Positions 9,366 to 17,906 of a DNA stretch of 64,000 nucleotides are shown here, piece by piece. Each line of letters starts with the position of its first letter. Within the stretch, counting starts at the first letter, position 1. The DNA lies in contig NZ_VSJJ01000001.1 of NCBI RefSeq assembly GCF_008369405.1, positions 370,523 to 434,522 on the forward strand, in the 5' to 3' direction. This DNA is from Streptococcus cristatus (GTDB lineage: Bacteria > Bacillota > Bacilli > Lactobacillales > Streptococcaceae). The notes under the pieces were generated by a model. The model did no database searches, was not told the origin of the DNA, and worked only from the letters and a program-made list of their open reading frames with translations. The position numbers and the translations under genes are program-made.

Positions 9366-10227
9366 CTAGGATGATTCCCATTTGCGAGAGAGGTTCGCCC
9401 AGTTTTGTGACAGCTTCTCCTAGCTCTTTGGTATCTTCCTTGCTCAATTCGGTATAAAGTTTATAATTTTCAGAGTCCGTCATCTGCTTGTCTAGCAGAC
9501 TATTGACATTCTTGAACTCAGTTTCTATACTTTTTACCAGTTTTTCATCTTTCTTCGCAATCAAAGGTTTAAAGAGTTCAAAAATCTTTTCTGCCCCTTG
9601 AATATTGGCACGGAAATCATATAGATCCGTATGGGAAAAGATTTCTTCTTCACCAGTAATCTTGCTGGTCGCTACTTCGTTGAGCAGGTCAACTGCACCA
9701 GTCAGCATGATGTCTGGCGCAACCTCAACAGTCGCAATTTTAGCCTTTAATTCTTTAATGTCATTGACCAGCTGATCTGCATATTTCTCTGTCCCCGCTG
9801 TTGTGTTACTTTCCCACAGAATTTTTTCAATTCGGTGGAAGCCTGACCAGCCTTCTTCGGTTTTGTTTTCATCTAGATAGTCAGCTAAGCGGAAGTCGAT
9901 CTTGACATCAGACTCTCCGAAGCTCTCAGCAATAGGCTCTGAACGCTCGTAGCTCATACGAATCAAGGGATACATTTTCTTAGCTTCATCAAGCTTGCCT
10001 TCTTTGAGCGTATCTCTGAACTTCTCCGTATCCGTCAGCAATTGGTCGATTTCTTTCTGTACAAAGGCCTTATACTCTGTTGTTACCTTATCCAAAGCTT
10101 TCTGCTCAGAAGCCGAAAGACTCGTTTTGGCTTCCGAACTGCTGGCATTTGTAGTTGAGTTTTGATTGGCAGTACAACCAGTCAGTAAAATAGCTGTTGA
10201 AAATAGAACGATTCCTAGTTTTTTCAT
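9355..10227 (-). CDS. efeO: EfeO/EfeM-type iron-binding lipoprotein (imelysin domain)
   Basis: A 290-residue lipoprotein with lipobox LLTGC (Cys18). The mature part is a single imelysin/peptidase M75-type helical domain containing the GFHRIEKIL motif (HxxE metal site). The N-terminal cupredoxin domain of proteobacterial EfeO is absent, so it matches the EfeM form. It should capture iron and pass it to EfeU. It is the first gene of the five-gene operon, with a consensus-like promoter upstream. Confidence 0.9.
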   Translation of the reverse strand: MKKLGIVLFSTAILLTGCTANQNSTTNASSSEAKTSLSASEQKALDKVTTEYKAFVQKEIDQLLTDTEKFRDTLKEGKLDEAKKMYPLIRMSYERSEPIAESFGESDVKIDFRLADYLDENKTEEGWSGFHRIEKILWESNTTAGTEKYADQLVNDIKELKAKIATVEVAPDIMLTGAVDLLNEVATSKITGEEEIFSHTDLYDFRANIQGAEKIFELFKPLIAKKDEKLVKSIETEFKNVNSLLDKQMTDSENYKLYTELSKEDTKELGEAVTKLGEPLSQMGIILDGK

Positions 10228-10269
10228 CTTGACTCCTTTATTTTCCCTAAAAGGGGCGAATTCATATAA

Positions 10270-10298
10270 ATTATAACAATTTATTTCTCATATTTCAA
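10270..10298 (-). promoter_or_regulatory. Promoter of the efeOBU-tatCA operon
   Basis: On the minus strand TTGAAA (10298-10293) and TATAAT (10275-10270) are spaced 17 bases apart, about 40 bases before efeO. Just upstream (about 10309-10322) lies an AT-rich near-palindrome (TTATAATTAT) that could be a Fur- or PerR-type operator; that part is inference. Confidence 0.7.
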
Positions 10299-10354
10299 TA
10301 AATTGTCAGATAATTATAATAAAACTATTTTTTCCGAGTCAAGAAACAAATATT

Positions 10355-11911
10355 TTAAAGTAAGATATCTTTAATTTTGCCAATTTCTGTTTTCTTAACG
10401 ACTACATAAATCGTATCTCCTAGGTAGAGACGACTGGCTCCGTTGACCGTCTGAGTCTTGCCCTTATGGATATTCATGGTGATTAAAACGCCGTGTGGCA
10501 GCTCCAACTCATGCACTTGTCGCCCTGCGATCTTTTCTGAAACCGGAATTTCAATCAAGGTTGTCTCACCGTCATCTTCAATTCGATCTGGCAACATTTT
10601 TTCAAGCATGGCTTCATAGACAGGTGCTCCCTTTAGCAGATCCATAGCAATATAGGCCATCAGAGTGACCAAGCCCAGTGGCATAAGGTTACGGATATCT
10701 CCCACCATCTCCGTCACGAGAATCATAGCCGTTAGCGGAGCTTTGGAAATGGCGCCAAAATACCCACTCATTCCCAAGATGATAAAAATTGGAAATTGTT
10801 CCTGCGTGATGAAACCAGCTTCTACACAGAGAGCTCCAATTGCTGCGCCTAGTAAAGAGCCCAAAGCCAGAATGGGCAGGAAAATACCACCAGGAAGTCC
10901 GCTGCCATAACTCATCATGCTCCATACAAAACGGAGTAAGAAGAAGAGAAGTAAGGTTCCAACTGTGTAATGTGCACTCGTCAGAGACAGAATCAGCTGA
11001 TTGCCACCGCCCAGCAAATGAGGCAGAAAATAGCCAATCGGAACGATCAAAACAAAGGCAAAAATCGGATAATAATTTTTCGGCAGCCTAAAAAATTTTC
11101 CCATAGCTTCATAAATCAGATGAATATTGAGGACCGCTTTTTCATAGAGAAAGCCAGCCAAGCCCAAAAACAAGCCCATTAAAATATAAATCCAGTACTG
11201 CTCCAGCCCCATGAAAGGAATATTATCTGGCATGTCCAAAACAGGAGTCAGGCCGAATATAGACAGAGAAATGAAATTTGCCACCAAACTTGCCGCCAAG
11301 GTTGAAACCCAAAAGAAGCGGGAAAAATGATGGTAAACTTCCTCAACGACAAAGAGCAAACCTGCAATCGGTGCATTAAAAGCCGCTGCCAAACCCGCAG
11401 CTGCACCGCTGGCAATCAAGGCCCGTTCTTCCACTGGACTCAAGTTCAACCACTTAGAGATACCTTTGCCGCTCATCGCCCCTAACTGAATACTCGGACC
11501 TTCACGCCCCAGCATCAAACCGCTGGAAATCGCCAAAATACCAATTAAGAATTTTTTCCAGAGAATACTCCACCAAGAAAGTGACATCAAGCCTTTCAAC
11601 TCAGCTTCAACCTGCGGAATCCCCGAACCGTTTATGTCCTTTTCCGAAGCCACCAATCTAGCATTTATAAAGACAATAAAAGCATACAAGAAAAGTAAGC
11701 CCACCAGCCAAATCCACTCGCTCCTGCCCATCACATAAGCAGACTGAACCAAGTGAAAACTTTTCTCAATCAAAAAACGAAATGCTCCCACTACTACCCC
11801 AGCAAAAATGCCCACCAGAATCCCCCTGGACACTTGGGAAATAATGGAGCTGGACATAAAATTAAATTCTTTTTTCGTATCAGAAATTTGTTCTTTTTGT
11901 TTTATCATCAT
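10355..11911 (-). CDS. ClC-type chloride channel/antiporter with C-terminal RCK domain
   Basis: An anion channel or Cl-/H+ (possibly F-) antiporter. Conserved ClC filter motifs are visible: GSGIPQVEAEL, GREGPSIQLG (with the gating Glu) and the later GSGLPGGIFLP. About ten membrane helices are followed by a roughly 70-residue cytoplasmic TrkA-C (RCK_C) domain from ETTLIEIPVSE onward, a ligand-binding regulator module. GREGPS argues for an ordinary ClC rather than the fluoride-specific branch. The start is ATG 11911 (or 11908) after GGGAGAGA; the frame to 11947 lacks a ribosome site. Confidence 0.9.
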   Translation of the reverse strand: MMIKQKEQISDTKKEFNFMSSSIISQVSRGILVGIFAGVVVGAFRFLIEKSFHLVQSAYVMGRSEWIWLVGLLFLYAFIVFINARLVASEKDINGSGIPQVEAELKGLMSLSWWSILWKKFLIGILAISSGLMLGREGPSIQLGAMSGKGISKWLNLSPVEERALIASGAAAGLAAAFNAPIAGLLFVVEEVYHHFSRFFWVSTLAASLVANFISLSIFGLTPVLDMPDNIPFMGLEQYWIYILMGLFLGLAGFLYEKAVLNIHLIYEAMGKFFRLPKNYYPIFAFVLIVPIGYFLPHLLGGGNQLILSLTSAHYTVGTLLLFFLLRFVWSMMSYGSGLPGGIFLPILALGSLLGAAIGALCVEAGFITQEQFPIFIILGMSGYFGAISKAPLTAMILVTEMVGDIRNLMPLGLVTLMAYIAMDLLKGAPVYEAMLEKMLPDRIEDDGETTLIEIPVSEKIAGRQVHELELPHGVLITMNIHKGKTQTVNGASRLYLGDTIYVVVKKTEIGKIKDILL

Positions 11912-11947
11912 TTCTCTCCCAAAGACCTTATAGCAACATTTTAGCAC

Positions 11948-12565
11948 AAAATATAGGCCAGAAACAAGGCGATAGCCATGAACATGTTGCTTTTGAATGT
12001 AAAACTTTTAACATCAACTTTATCAGATTTAAAAGAATGCCAAAAATGCAGTTTAGACATCAAAAAACGACCTTGAGGGTCGTTTCAGAACGTAGACAAA
12101 CTCTATCGGTAATTAAAAAAATGTCCTTATCGAGGTTGGTTGTCAAATAGTGAAAACTCTTAGAAATGCTGATCTAGTGCTATTTTTAAGAGTTTTTTAT
12201 TTTCTCTAGTAAAAGAAAAAGATTGAAGAAAATTGTCCAAAATGGACTTTGTCTTCAGTCTGAAAGCCCACTGTTGTAGGCTTTCTATAAGATATTTCTT
12301 AAATGTTGTATAGCAAAAAATAGACAGGGCTAGATTTCTTTAGATACTCTTAACCCTTGATACATAAGGGTCAACAGGGAATTTAGTTTTATTCTGTACT
12401 CTTAGGTTTTCTTTCTATCTAAGCAAAAAGAGCTTTTTCAGCTCTACCAATCGACGAGTTCAGCAGGCAAGAAACTAGCACGGTCAAACGTGCTTTTTTA
12501 TTAGGAAATCAAGGTAGACGTTTCTAAAAGCAAACAAACGTATATATGTTTAGTAAATTTCTCCA
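11948..12565. other. Non-coding stretch with several hairpins
   Basis: About 600 bases with no credible ORF. It contains at least four small inverted repeats: a terminator at 12059-12084; AAGCCCACTGTTGTAGGCTT near 12265-12285; GAGCT..AGCTC near 12429-12444; and AGCACG..CGTGCT at 12477-12494 followed by T6 on the plus strand, although no plus-strand gene precedes it. It may be remains of lost genes. Confidence 0.5.
12059..12084 (-). terminator. Terminator between the TA-like pair and the ClC gene
   Basis: Minus-strand hairpin AACGACC / GGTCGTT followed by a T-run. Confidence 0.7.
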
Positions 12566-12940
12566 TCACTCAGCATTTGTTTTATGTTTGGGATCTATAC
12601 GGGTTATATTAAAATAGTTTTCACTATTGTAATATCCAAACACTCTAAATGAATTACAATCTTTCCCGTAATGTACAACATCTTTGTTATTGATGGTTTG
12701 TGTTACCCCACCTTTTGTTCTCAAATACAGTTTATCTACTTGAGTTATCGTTAATTTCTTTCCAATAGTTATATCAATGAAGTTGTGTAAGGCTTTAATA
12801 TCTGCAGCTTTCAAGTCTTTAAATGCGAATTTGTTATCTAATTGTTCACTAATTGAAAATTTAAAAGGAACATCTCGTAAAGCTGTTAACGAAGCGCCCT
12901 TACTAGAAGAAGCACTATTTTTGTTTGTTAGTTTCTTCAA
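12566..12940 (-). CDS. Putative toxin partner of the Panacea-domain protein
   Basis: A 124-residue basic protein not recognised with certainty. The start is TTG at 12940, 3 bases after the upstream gene's stop and preceded by GGAG at a normal distance. The N-terminus (about 20 residues) is Ser/Lys-rich and disordered-looking. The C-terminal half has predicted strands with a conserved-looking end FRVFGYYNSENYFNITR followed by IDPKHK, which carries the only His-containing basic cluster. Strict coupling to a DUF4065 gene suggests a toxin-antitoxin pair with this as effector. That is inference from context. Confidence 0.5.
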   Translation of the reverse strand: MKKLTNKNSASSSKGASLTALRDVPFKFSISEQLDNKFAFKDLKAADIKALHNFIDITIGKKLTITQVDKLYLRTKGGVTQTINNKDVVHYGKDCNSFRVFGYYNSENYFNITRIDPKHKTNAE

Positions 12941-12943
12941 TAA

Positions 12944-13393
12944 TTAGTCTCCAATATAAATTGAACGATAGTACTCTTTCATGTCTTCGGCATTAATCGG
13001 TTCATGACTAGGTTCTGTTTCCCCCAAACCTTTACGAGCATTTATCCAAGGAAGTTCACTATGTGTCAATGCTTCTAATTCGTTTGCAGATTTTGACCCG
13101 TATGTAATCCATACAGATTCCAATAAATCTAATGTCTTATTATCAAACAAATCTGAATTATCTTCTGTTTGTTCAATATCATTCCACCCAAATTCTTTAT
13201 ATCTGCTATACAATTCTGGAGAGACAGGACCATGTACCCACGCCTCAAATGTTGTATCAGATATAAGAGAGTCATTAAACAATGCGTGACTCCAAGCTTC
13301 AAAATAATAAGAAAGTTTTTGTAACTTTTTAGGAGTCATTGCTTCTTTTGATAGAAACCAATCAGAAATATTAAAAATGCTATATTTTTTCAT
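12944..13393 (-). CDS. Panacea (DUF4065/SocA-like) domain antitoxin candidate
   Basis: A 149-residue soluble protein with the Panacea/DUF4065 pattern: MTPKKLQKLSYYFEAW near residue 20, then FEAWVHGPVSPELYSRYKEFG (helix with HGPV), a linker, and LEALTHSELPWINARKG near residue 110. Domains of this family neutralise diverse toxins in two-gene operons. The ATG at 13393 has an AAAGGAG Shine-Dalgarno and a consensus promoter. The downstream partner starts 3 bases after its stop. Confidence 0.85.
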   Translation of the reverse strand: MKKYSIFNISDWFLSKEAMTPKKLQKLSYYFEAWSHALFNDSLISDTTFEAWVHGPVSPELYSRYKEFGWNDIEQTEDNSDLFDNKTLDLLESVWITYGSKSANELEALTHSELPWINARKGLGETEPSHEPINAEDMKEYYRSIYIGD

Positions 13394-13418
13394 CTCTTTT
13401 CTACTCCTTTCTAAAAAA

Positions 13419-13447
13419 ATTATAACAGCTCACTATACTTATGTCAA
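13419..13447 (-). promoter_or_regulatory. Consensus sigma-70 promoter of the Panacea pair
   Basis: Minus-strand TTGACA (13447-13442), 17-base spacer, TATAAT (13424-13419). Both hexamers are perfect, so the pair is expected to be strongly transcribed unless repressed. Confidence 0.85.
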
Positions 13448-13504
13448 TCTATTTCGCTTTAAAATTAAGTTAAAACATATTTTTTAAAATATATTTTTCA
13501 GACT

Positions 13505-13679
13505 GAGGCTGGGACAAAAGTCCTAGCCTCTCAATTGTCTTCGGATTGTCGAGCAAGACGCAGTGGTTGAGTGGGCTCCACTAGGCTGATTTCATCAGCT
13601 TTTACAGCCCTACTCAACTGTGCGGAGGTGGGACGACGAAATCGAATTCTAACAAATGACCGGTTTCTGTCCCACTCTC
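13505..13679 (+). repeat. 175-bp structured interspersed repeat, copy 2 of 3
   Basis: Same orientation as copy 1 and differing from it at only a few positions (for example CTCCACTAGG for CTCTACTAGG). It ends 4 bases before the PrsW-like gene's stop codon, so on the minus strand it directly follows that gene. Confidence 0.85.
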
Positions 13680-13683
13680 ATGT

Positions 13684-14502
13684 TTAAATTGACAAGTCTT
13701 CCTGATCAATCTTGTGTGCTGTTCGATAAGCTTGATAGAAAATGAAGACAGCCACAGCAGTCATGGCAGGAACGATGACTGGGATATCTGTTTCAATAGA
13801 AGTCAATGGAGAGTTCCATAGGAAATGGAGTGCAAAAGCTGATAAGAAATAAAATAGTCCAGCTTTAAAGTAGGTCTTCTGCGTCTTGGCAAATCGGAAC
13901 ATCAGGGCTAAGCCGATAGTGGTCAAAGCGGTGTAGAGCCAGTGAGAAGCTACCCCACCAGTGATACGGCCTAAGATACCAGAGATAGTGAAGGAGAAGC
14001 CTTCAGGCAGGTCAGAAAGGATGTATGAGAAATCTTCACTGATTTGGAAGCCCATGCCAGCTGTAATTCCTAGCAGTAAAAAGCCTTTAAGTTTTTTGAC
14101 TGGCACTAGATAGACAGCGAAAGCAACTGCCAAAAGCTTAAGCGGCTCTTCAACCAGCGGAGCAGCGAGGGCATTTTCCAGATAACTAATCACGGTATTT
14201 GGAAAGCTCGTGCTGACCCACTCGTGGATATAGGTATTGGCCAAGCCAGAAGTCCAGCCAGAAATGAAAAGACCGCCCAACAAAGCTACACCTAAACTCA
14301 ATGCAGGCGTCTGCCATTTTTTACCCAAACTGCGAATCAAAAGCAGAGCTGGGATGATATAAAGCAGCGCCAAGAGGGCTGACAGTCCGACAATTCCATA
14401 ACCAGTACCTGACATACTGCCAGTAGTATAAGCTTGTGTCTCGTATTCCAAGCCGATTGCGCTCAGAAGGAGAAAAATGAAAAGAACAATATTTTTCTTC
14501 AT
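13684..14502 (-). CDS. PrsW-family intramembrane protease
   Basis: A 272-residue polytopic protein (about 8 helices) of the PrsW/CPBP-related glutamic protease group. The VEEPLKLLAVA motif supplies the paired Glu residues, GFQISEDFSY the second acidic element, and a His lies in the C-terminal FALHFLWNS helix. Relatives cleave anti-sigma factors or maturate peptides. The substrate here is unknown, and no sigma/anti-sigma gene is nearby. Confidence 0.8.
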   Translation of the reverse strand: MKKNIVLFIFLLLSAIGLEYETQAYTTGSMSGTGYGIVGLSALLALLYIIPALLLIRSLGKKWQTPALSLGVALLGGLFISGWTSGLANTYIHEWVSTSFPNTVISYLENALAAPLVEEPLKLLAVAFAVYLVPVKKLKGFLLLGITAGMGFQISEDFSYILSDLPEGFSFTISGILGRITGGVASHWLYTALTTIGLALMFRFAKTQKTYFKAGLFYFLSAFALHFLWNSPLTSIETDIPVIVPAMTAVAVFIFYQAYRTAHKIDQEDLSI

Positions 14503-14677
14503 AAGTAACTTTCTAAAATTTTATTTTCATCTTAGTATAACAAAAAAATCTAAAATAGAACTAATTTTAAGACTCATTAGAATGATTATTAATTATTGTA
14601 CTAGTTGATAAACACATAATATATATGCCTCATTCTGTATTGTATTGACAATTCAACTTGATAAAACAAGCGACAAA

Positions 14678-14698
14678 AAAGTCCCTTATCGGGACTTT
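14678..14698 (-). terminator. Terminator of nox
   Basis: Minus-strand hairpin AAAGTCCC / GGGACTTT with a T6 run, directly after the nox stop. Confidence 0.9.
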
Positions 14699-14704
14699 CA
14701 TTGA

Positions 14705-16084
14705 TTATTTTTCAGCTGTAAGTGCAGCCATTGTGATGTAGTTGTATGGTTTATTGAAGTGTGGCAAGAAGAATAGGTCTGTCAAGGCCAATTTATCAAT
14801 TGTCACATGCTCTTGGATAGCAAGTGAGAACATGTGGATTCCCATGCTGATAGCAGAATCACGTGATACCATTTGCGCACCAAGGATTTCGCGACTGTCT
14901 TTATCAAAGACAATCTTGATGGCAACTTCGTGGTTGTCATGTTTCATGAATTCTGGTTTTTGAAGATCGTTAAAGCCTGTTTCAGTTGCATTGTAACCAG
15001 CAGCTTTTGCTTTTTCAAGAGTCAAACCAGTTGAAACCATGTGAAGTCCGTAAATTGAGATACCATTTGAACCTTGAACACCAATTCCTTCAAGTTCATG
15101 ACCACAAGCGTTGTAAGCACCAACGATACCAGTACGTACAGCGTTTGAAGCAAGTGCGATGTAGCTAGTGTCTTTACGAGCATTATCATAAACAGTCGCA
15201 CAGTCACCAACAGCGTATACACCTGGGATAGATGTTTCCTGTTTCTTGTCTACAAGGAAGGCACCGTTGCGGAAAAGTTCAATCTTACCATCAGCAAGAG
15301 CTGTGTTTGGACGGAAACCAACTGCAAGAACAACCATGTCCACATCAAATGTTTCTTTGTCTGTTACCAAGCGCTCAACTTTGCCATCGCCTTGAATAGC
15401 TTTTACTGTTTGACCAAGTGCCAAGCGGATGTTATGGTCTTCCAAGTTCTTCGCCATCATTTGAGTGAAGTCTTTGTCATAGTAGCCGTTCAACACAGTG
15501 TCCACGATGTCAACAAGGACAACTTCTTTCCCAAGACGTTCAAAGGCTTCAGCAAGCTCAACACCGATGTAACCACCACCAACAACAGCGATACGCTCAA
15601 GGTGTTTGCTCTTGTCAGCAAGTTTGTTGATAACTTCTTCAGCATTTTGGTACAACTTAACAAATTGAACATTTTCAAGAGTTGTCTTGAATTCGCGGTT
15701 ACCTTTGACAATTTCAACACCTTCGATTGGAGGCAAGATTGGAGTAGATCCAGTCGCAAAGATCAATTTGTCATAAGATTCTTTGTGCTCTTTTCCTTCC
15801 ACTTCTGCTGTAACAACTTTGTTGTCATAGTCGATTGAAAGAACTGGTGAGTTCATGTAAACTTTAGCACCTTTTGCTTCCAATTTTTCTTTATCAGAGT
15901 AGAACAAGCCTTCAGCACCGTCGATTTGCTCACCAATCCAAAGCGCCATTCCACAACCTAGGAATGAGATATTTGAGTTTTGGTCAAATACAACGATTTC
16001 ATTTTCATGACCAAAGTTATCCAACATAGTGTTGATACATGCAGTACCTGCATGGTTAGCACCAACTACAACAATTTTACTCAT
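14705..16084 (-). CDS. nox: H2O-forming NADH oxidase
   Basis: A flavoprotein that reduces O2 to water with NADH, regenerating NAD+ under aerobic conditions. The 459-residue product has the N-terminal FAD motif ([13 protein letters not shown]), the redox-active Cys in [12 protein letters not shown] (Cys44, the sulfenic-acid cysteine of Nox-2), a central NAD motif [15 protein letters not shown], the second FAD motif [11 protein letters not shown] and a C-terminal dimerisation domain. Codon use is biased as in highly expressed genes. A cre-like box overlaps its promoter. Confidence 0.95.
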   Translation of the reverse strand: MSKIVVVGANHAGTACINTMLDNFGHENEIVVFDQNSNISFLGCGMALWIGEQIDGAEGLFYSDKEKLEAKGAKVYMNSPVLSIDYDNKVVTAEVEGKEHKESYDKLIFATGSTPILPPIEGVEIVKGNREFKTTLENVQFVKLYQNAEEVINKLADKSKHLERIAVVGGGYIGVELAEAFERLGKEVVLVDIVDTVLNGYYDKDFTQMMAKNLEDHNIRLALGQTVKAIQGDGKVERLVTDKETFDVDMVVLAVGFRPNTALADGKIELFRNGAFLVDKKQETSIPGVYAVGDCATVYDNARKDTSYIALASNAVRTGIVGAYNACGHELEGIGVQGSNGISIYGLHMVSTGLTLEKAKAAGYNATETGFNDLQKPEFMKHDNHEVAIKIVFDKDSREILGAQMVSRDSAISMGIHMFSLAIQEHVTIDKLALTDLFFLPHFNKPYNYITMAALTAEK

Positions 16085-16121
16085 AGAATAATTCCACCTT
16101 TAAAATTTAATTTACCAAACT

Positions 16122-16151
16122 AGTATATCATGTTTCTGTTAGCGTTTACAA
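16122..16151 (-). promoter_or_regulatory. nox promoter with overlapping cre (CcpA) box
   Basis: Minus strand: TTGTAA, 18-base spacer, TATACT. The sequence TTGTAAACGCTAACAG (16151-16136) matches the cre consensus WTGNAARCGNWWWCAW at 15 of 16 positions and covers the -35, suggesting CcpA control. Confidence 0.7.
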
Positions 16152-16253
16152 GATATATGCTCAGGATTTTTAAAAATATGGCAAATAAATTCGATTTCTC
16201 CATAAATTTAAGCAAAAAATTTCAATTTTTCTGAAAATAGTATATATTTACAA

Positions 16254-16282
16254 TTGTGAAAACGGTATCTTTTTGGTATACT
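16254..16282 (+). promoter_or_regulatory. Promoter of the apbE operon
   Basis: TTGTGA (16254-16259), 17-base spacer, TATACT (16277-16282), 35 bases before the apbE GTG start. Confidence 0.7.
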
Positions 16283-16317
16283 AATAGAGACGATTAGGAA
16301 ATTTAATAAGGAAGGTT

Positions 16318-17256
16318 GTGATAAAAGTGGATCTTAAGTCTAGATCCATCCATTTAATGGGATCAACTATTACTATTTCGATTCTCCATGAAGATGCTGA
16401 CAGTCTTCTGGATCAAGTGTTTTCACTTCTTAGATTGTACGAAAAGCGTTTTAGTGCAAATGATGACAGCTCTGAGCTCATGCAAATCAATCACGCTACT
16501 GGCAAACATGCCGTCTGCGTCCATCCTGATCTGTTTGAGCTGATTGAGTTGGGAAAAAAGCATAGTCTCGCTCCAGACAGTCATCTCAATATTACCTTAG
16601 GTCCCTTGATTCAAACTTGGCGGATAGGCTTTGCGGATGCGAAAGTTCCCAGTCCCAAAGAAATCAAGCAAGCGCTGGCACTCACTGACCCTGAGTGTAT
16701 CGAGTTAGATGCAGCTGCCTCCAGTGTTTTTTTGACAATGGAAGGCATGAAAATCGACTTAGGCGCCCTTGCCAAAGGCTATATCGCAGATAAAATCGCT
16801 GCTTTTCTAAGAGGAAAAGGTGTCACTTCTGCCCTCATCAATCTTGGTGGAAATATCTTAACCATTGGTCTAAATGAAAAAAATAATCGTTGCTGGCGGA
16901 TTGGAATTCAAAATCCAAGCTTGCCACGTGGAAACAACCTAGCTCTTCTGTCCGTTCAGAATCAGTCTGTCGTGACTTCAGGGATATATGAAAGAAAACT
17001 GCAGGTAGATGGCAGGGTTTATCATCATATTTTTGACCGTACCACAGGCTACCCAGTCGACAATCAACTAGCTAGTCTCACGATTGTTTCATCAAAGTCC
17101 GTCGATGGTGAAATATGGACGACCCGTTTATTCGGGGAAAGCCCTACTTCCATCTTAGAGAAAGTCGAACAAGAAAATGGAATCGAAGCCTTCGTTATTA
17201 CAGAAAATCATCAAACTTTTTATTCATCTGGTCTCACCCCAGAAATCTTATCCTAA
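16318..17256 (+). CDS. apbE: FAD:protein FMN transferase (cytoplasmic form)
   Basis: Attaches FMN through a phosphoester bond to Thr/Ser of target proteins, using FAD and Mg2+. The 312-residue protein uses a GTG start after AAGGAAGG. Family motifs are DLGALAKGYIADK (metal/FAD site), LINLGGNILTIG, and HHIFDRTTGYP near the C-terminus. There is no signal peptide or lipobox, unlike exported ApbE, so it should act inside the cell. It heads a three-gene operon whose last product carries two tail motifs resembling ApbE acceptor sites. Confidence 0.9.
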   Translation: MIKVDLKSRSIHLMGSTITISILHEDADSLLDQVFSLLRLYEKRFSANDDSSELMQINHATGKHAVCVHPDLFELIELGKKHSLAPDSHLNITLGPLIQTWRIGFADAKVPSPKEIKQALALTDPECIELDAAASSVFLTMEGMKIDLGALAKGYIADKIAAFLRGKGVTSALINLGGNILTIGLNEKNNRCWRIGIQNPSLPRGNNLALLSVQNQSVVTSGIYERKLQVDGRVYHHIFDRTTGYPVDNQLASLTIVSSKSVDGEIWTTRLFGESPTSILEKVEQENGIEAFVITENHQTFYSSGLTPEILS

Positions 17257-17275
17257 ATCCAGAAAGGAACCTACT

Positions 17276-17884
17276 ATGTTAAAATTTATCGGTCTAGTTG
17301 GTACAAACTCAAAGAAATCAACCAACCGCCAACTCCTTCAGTACATGCAAAAGCATTTCGCTGATAAAGCAGAAATCGAGTTGATTGAAATCAAAGATAT
17401 TCCTATTTTCAACAAACCGTCTGATATGCAAGTTCCAGAGATTGTTAAAGAAATCGCTGCGAAAATCGAGGCTACTGATGGTGTTATCATCGGAACGCCT
17501 GAATATGACCACTCTATTCCTGCTGTACTTATGAGTGCCTTGGCTTGGTTGTCTTACGGTATCTATCCATTACTTGGTAAACCAGTGATGATTACAGGAG
17601 CCTCTTATGGAACTCTGGGTTCATCTCGTGCCCAACTACAACTCCGTCAAATTTTGGATTCGCCAGAACTCAAAGCTTCTGTTATGCCAGGTTCTGAATT
17701 CCTACTTTCTCACTCACTTCAAGCCTTTGATAAAAATGGAGACTTGATTGACCTCGAAACCATTCAAAAATTAGACGCTCTTTTTGATGACTTCCGTTTG
17801 TTTGTTAAAATTACAGAAAAGTTATCAAGTGCCCAAGCACTTCTTCATCAAGAAGCTGAAAACTTTGACTGGGAAAAATTGTAA
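17276..17884 (+). CDS. NAD(P)H-dependent FMN reductase
   Basis: A 202-residue flavodoxin-fold reductase that transfers electrons from NAD(P)H to FMN. The start is ATG 17276 (MLKFIGLVGTNSKKSTNRQ) after AAAGGAA; the upstream frame overlaps apbE and is not real. GTPEYDHSIPAVLMSALAWL and MITGASYGTLGSSRAQLQ are the conserved FMN-binding loops of the NADPH_FMN_red family. It is paralogous to the N-terminal domain of the next gene but lacks its C-terminal extension. Confidence 0.88.
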   Translation: MLKFIGLVGTNSKKSTNRQLLQYMQKHFADKAEIELIEIKDIPIFNKPSDMQVPEIVKEIAAKIEATDGVIIGTPEYDHSIPAVLMSALAWLSYGIYPLLGKPVMITGASYGTLGSSRAQLQLRQILDSPELKASVMPGSEFLLSHSLQAFDKNGDLIDLETIQKLDALFDDFRLFVKITEKLSSAQALLHQEAENFDWEKL

Positions 17885-17906
17885 GAACTAGAAGGGAAAG
17901 AATCAC

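Noticed and set aside
17177-17275. N-terminal extension of the first FMN reductase
   Set aside because: It overlaps the apbE end; MLKFIGLVG at 17276 follows a ribosome site and matches the paralogue's start.
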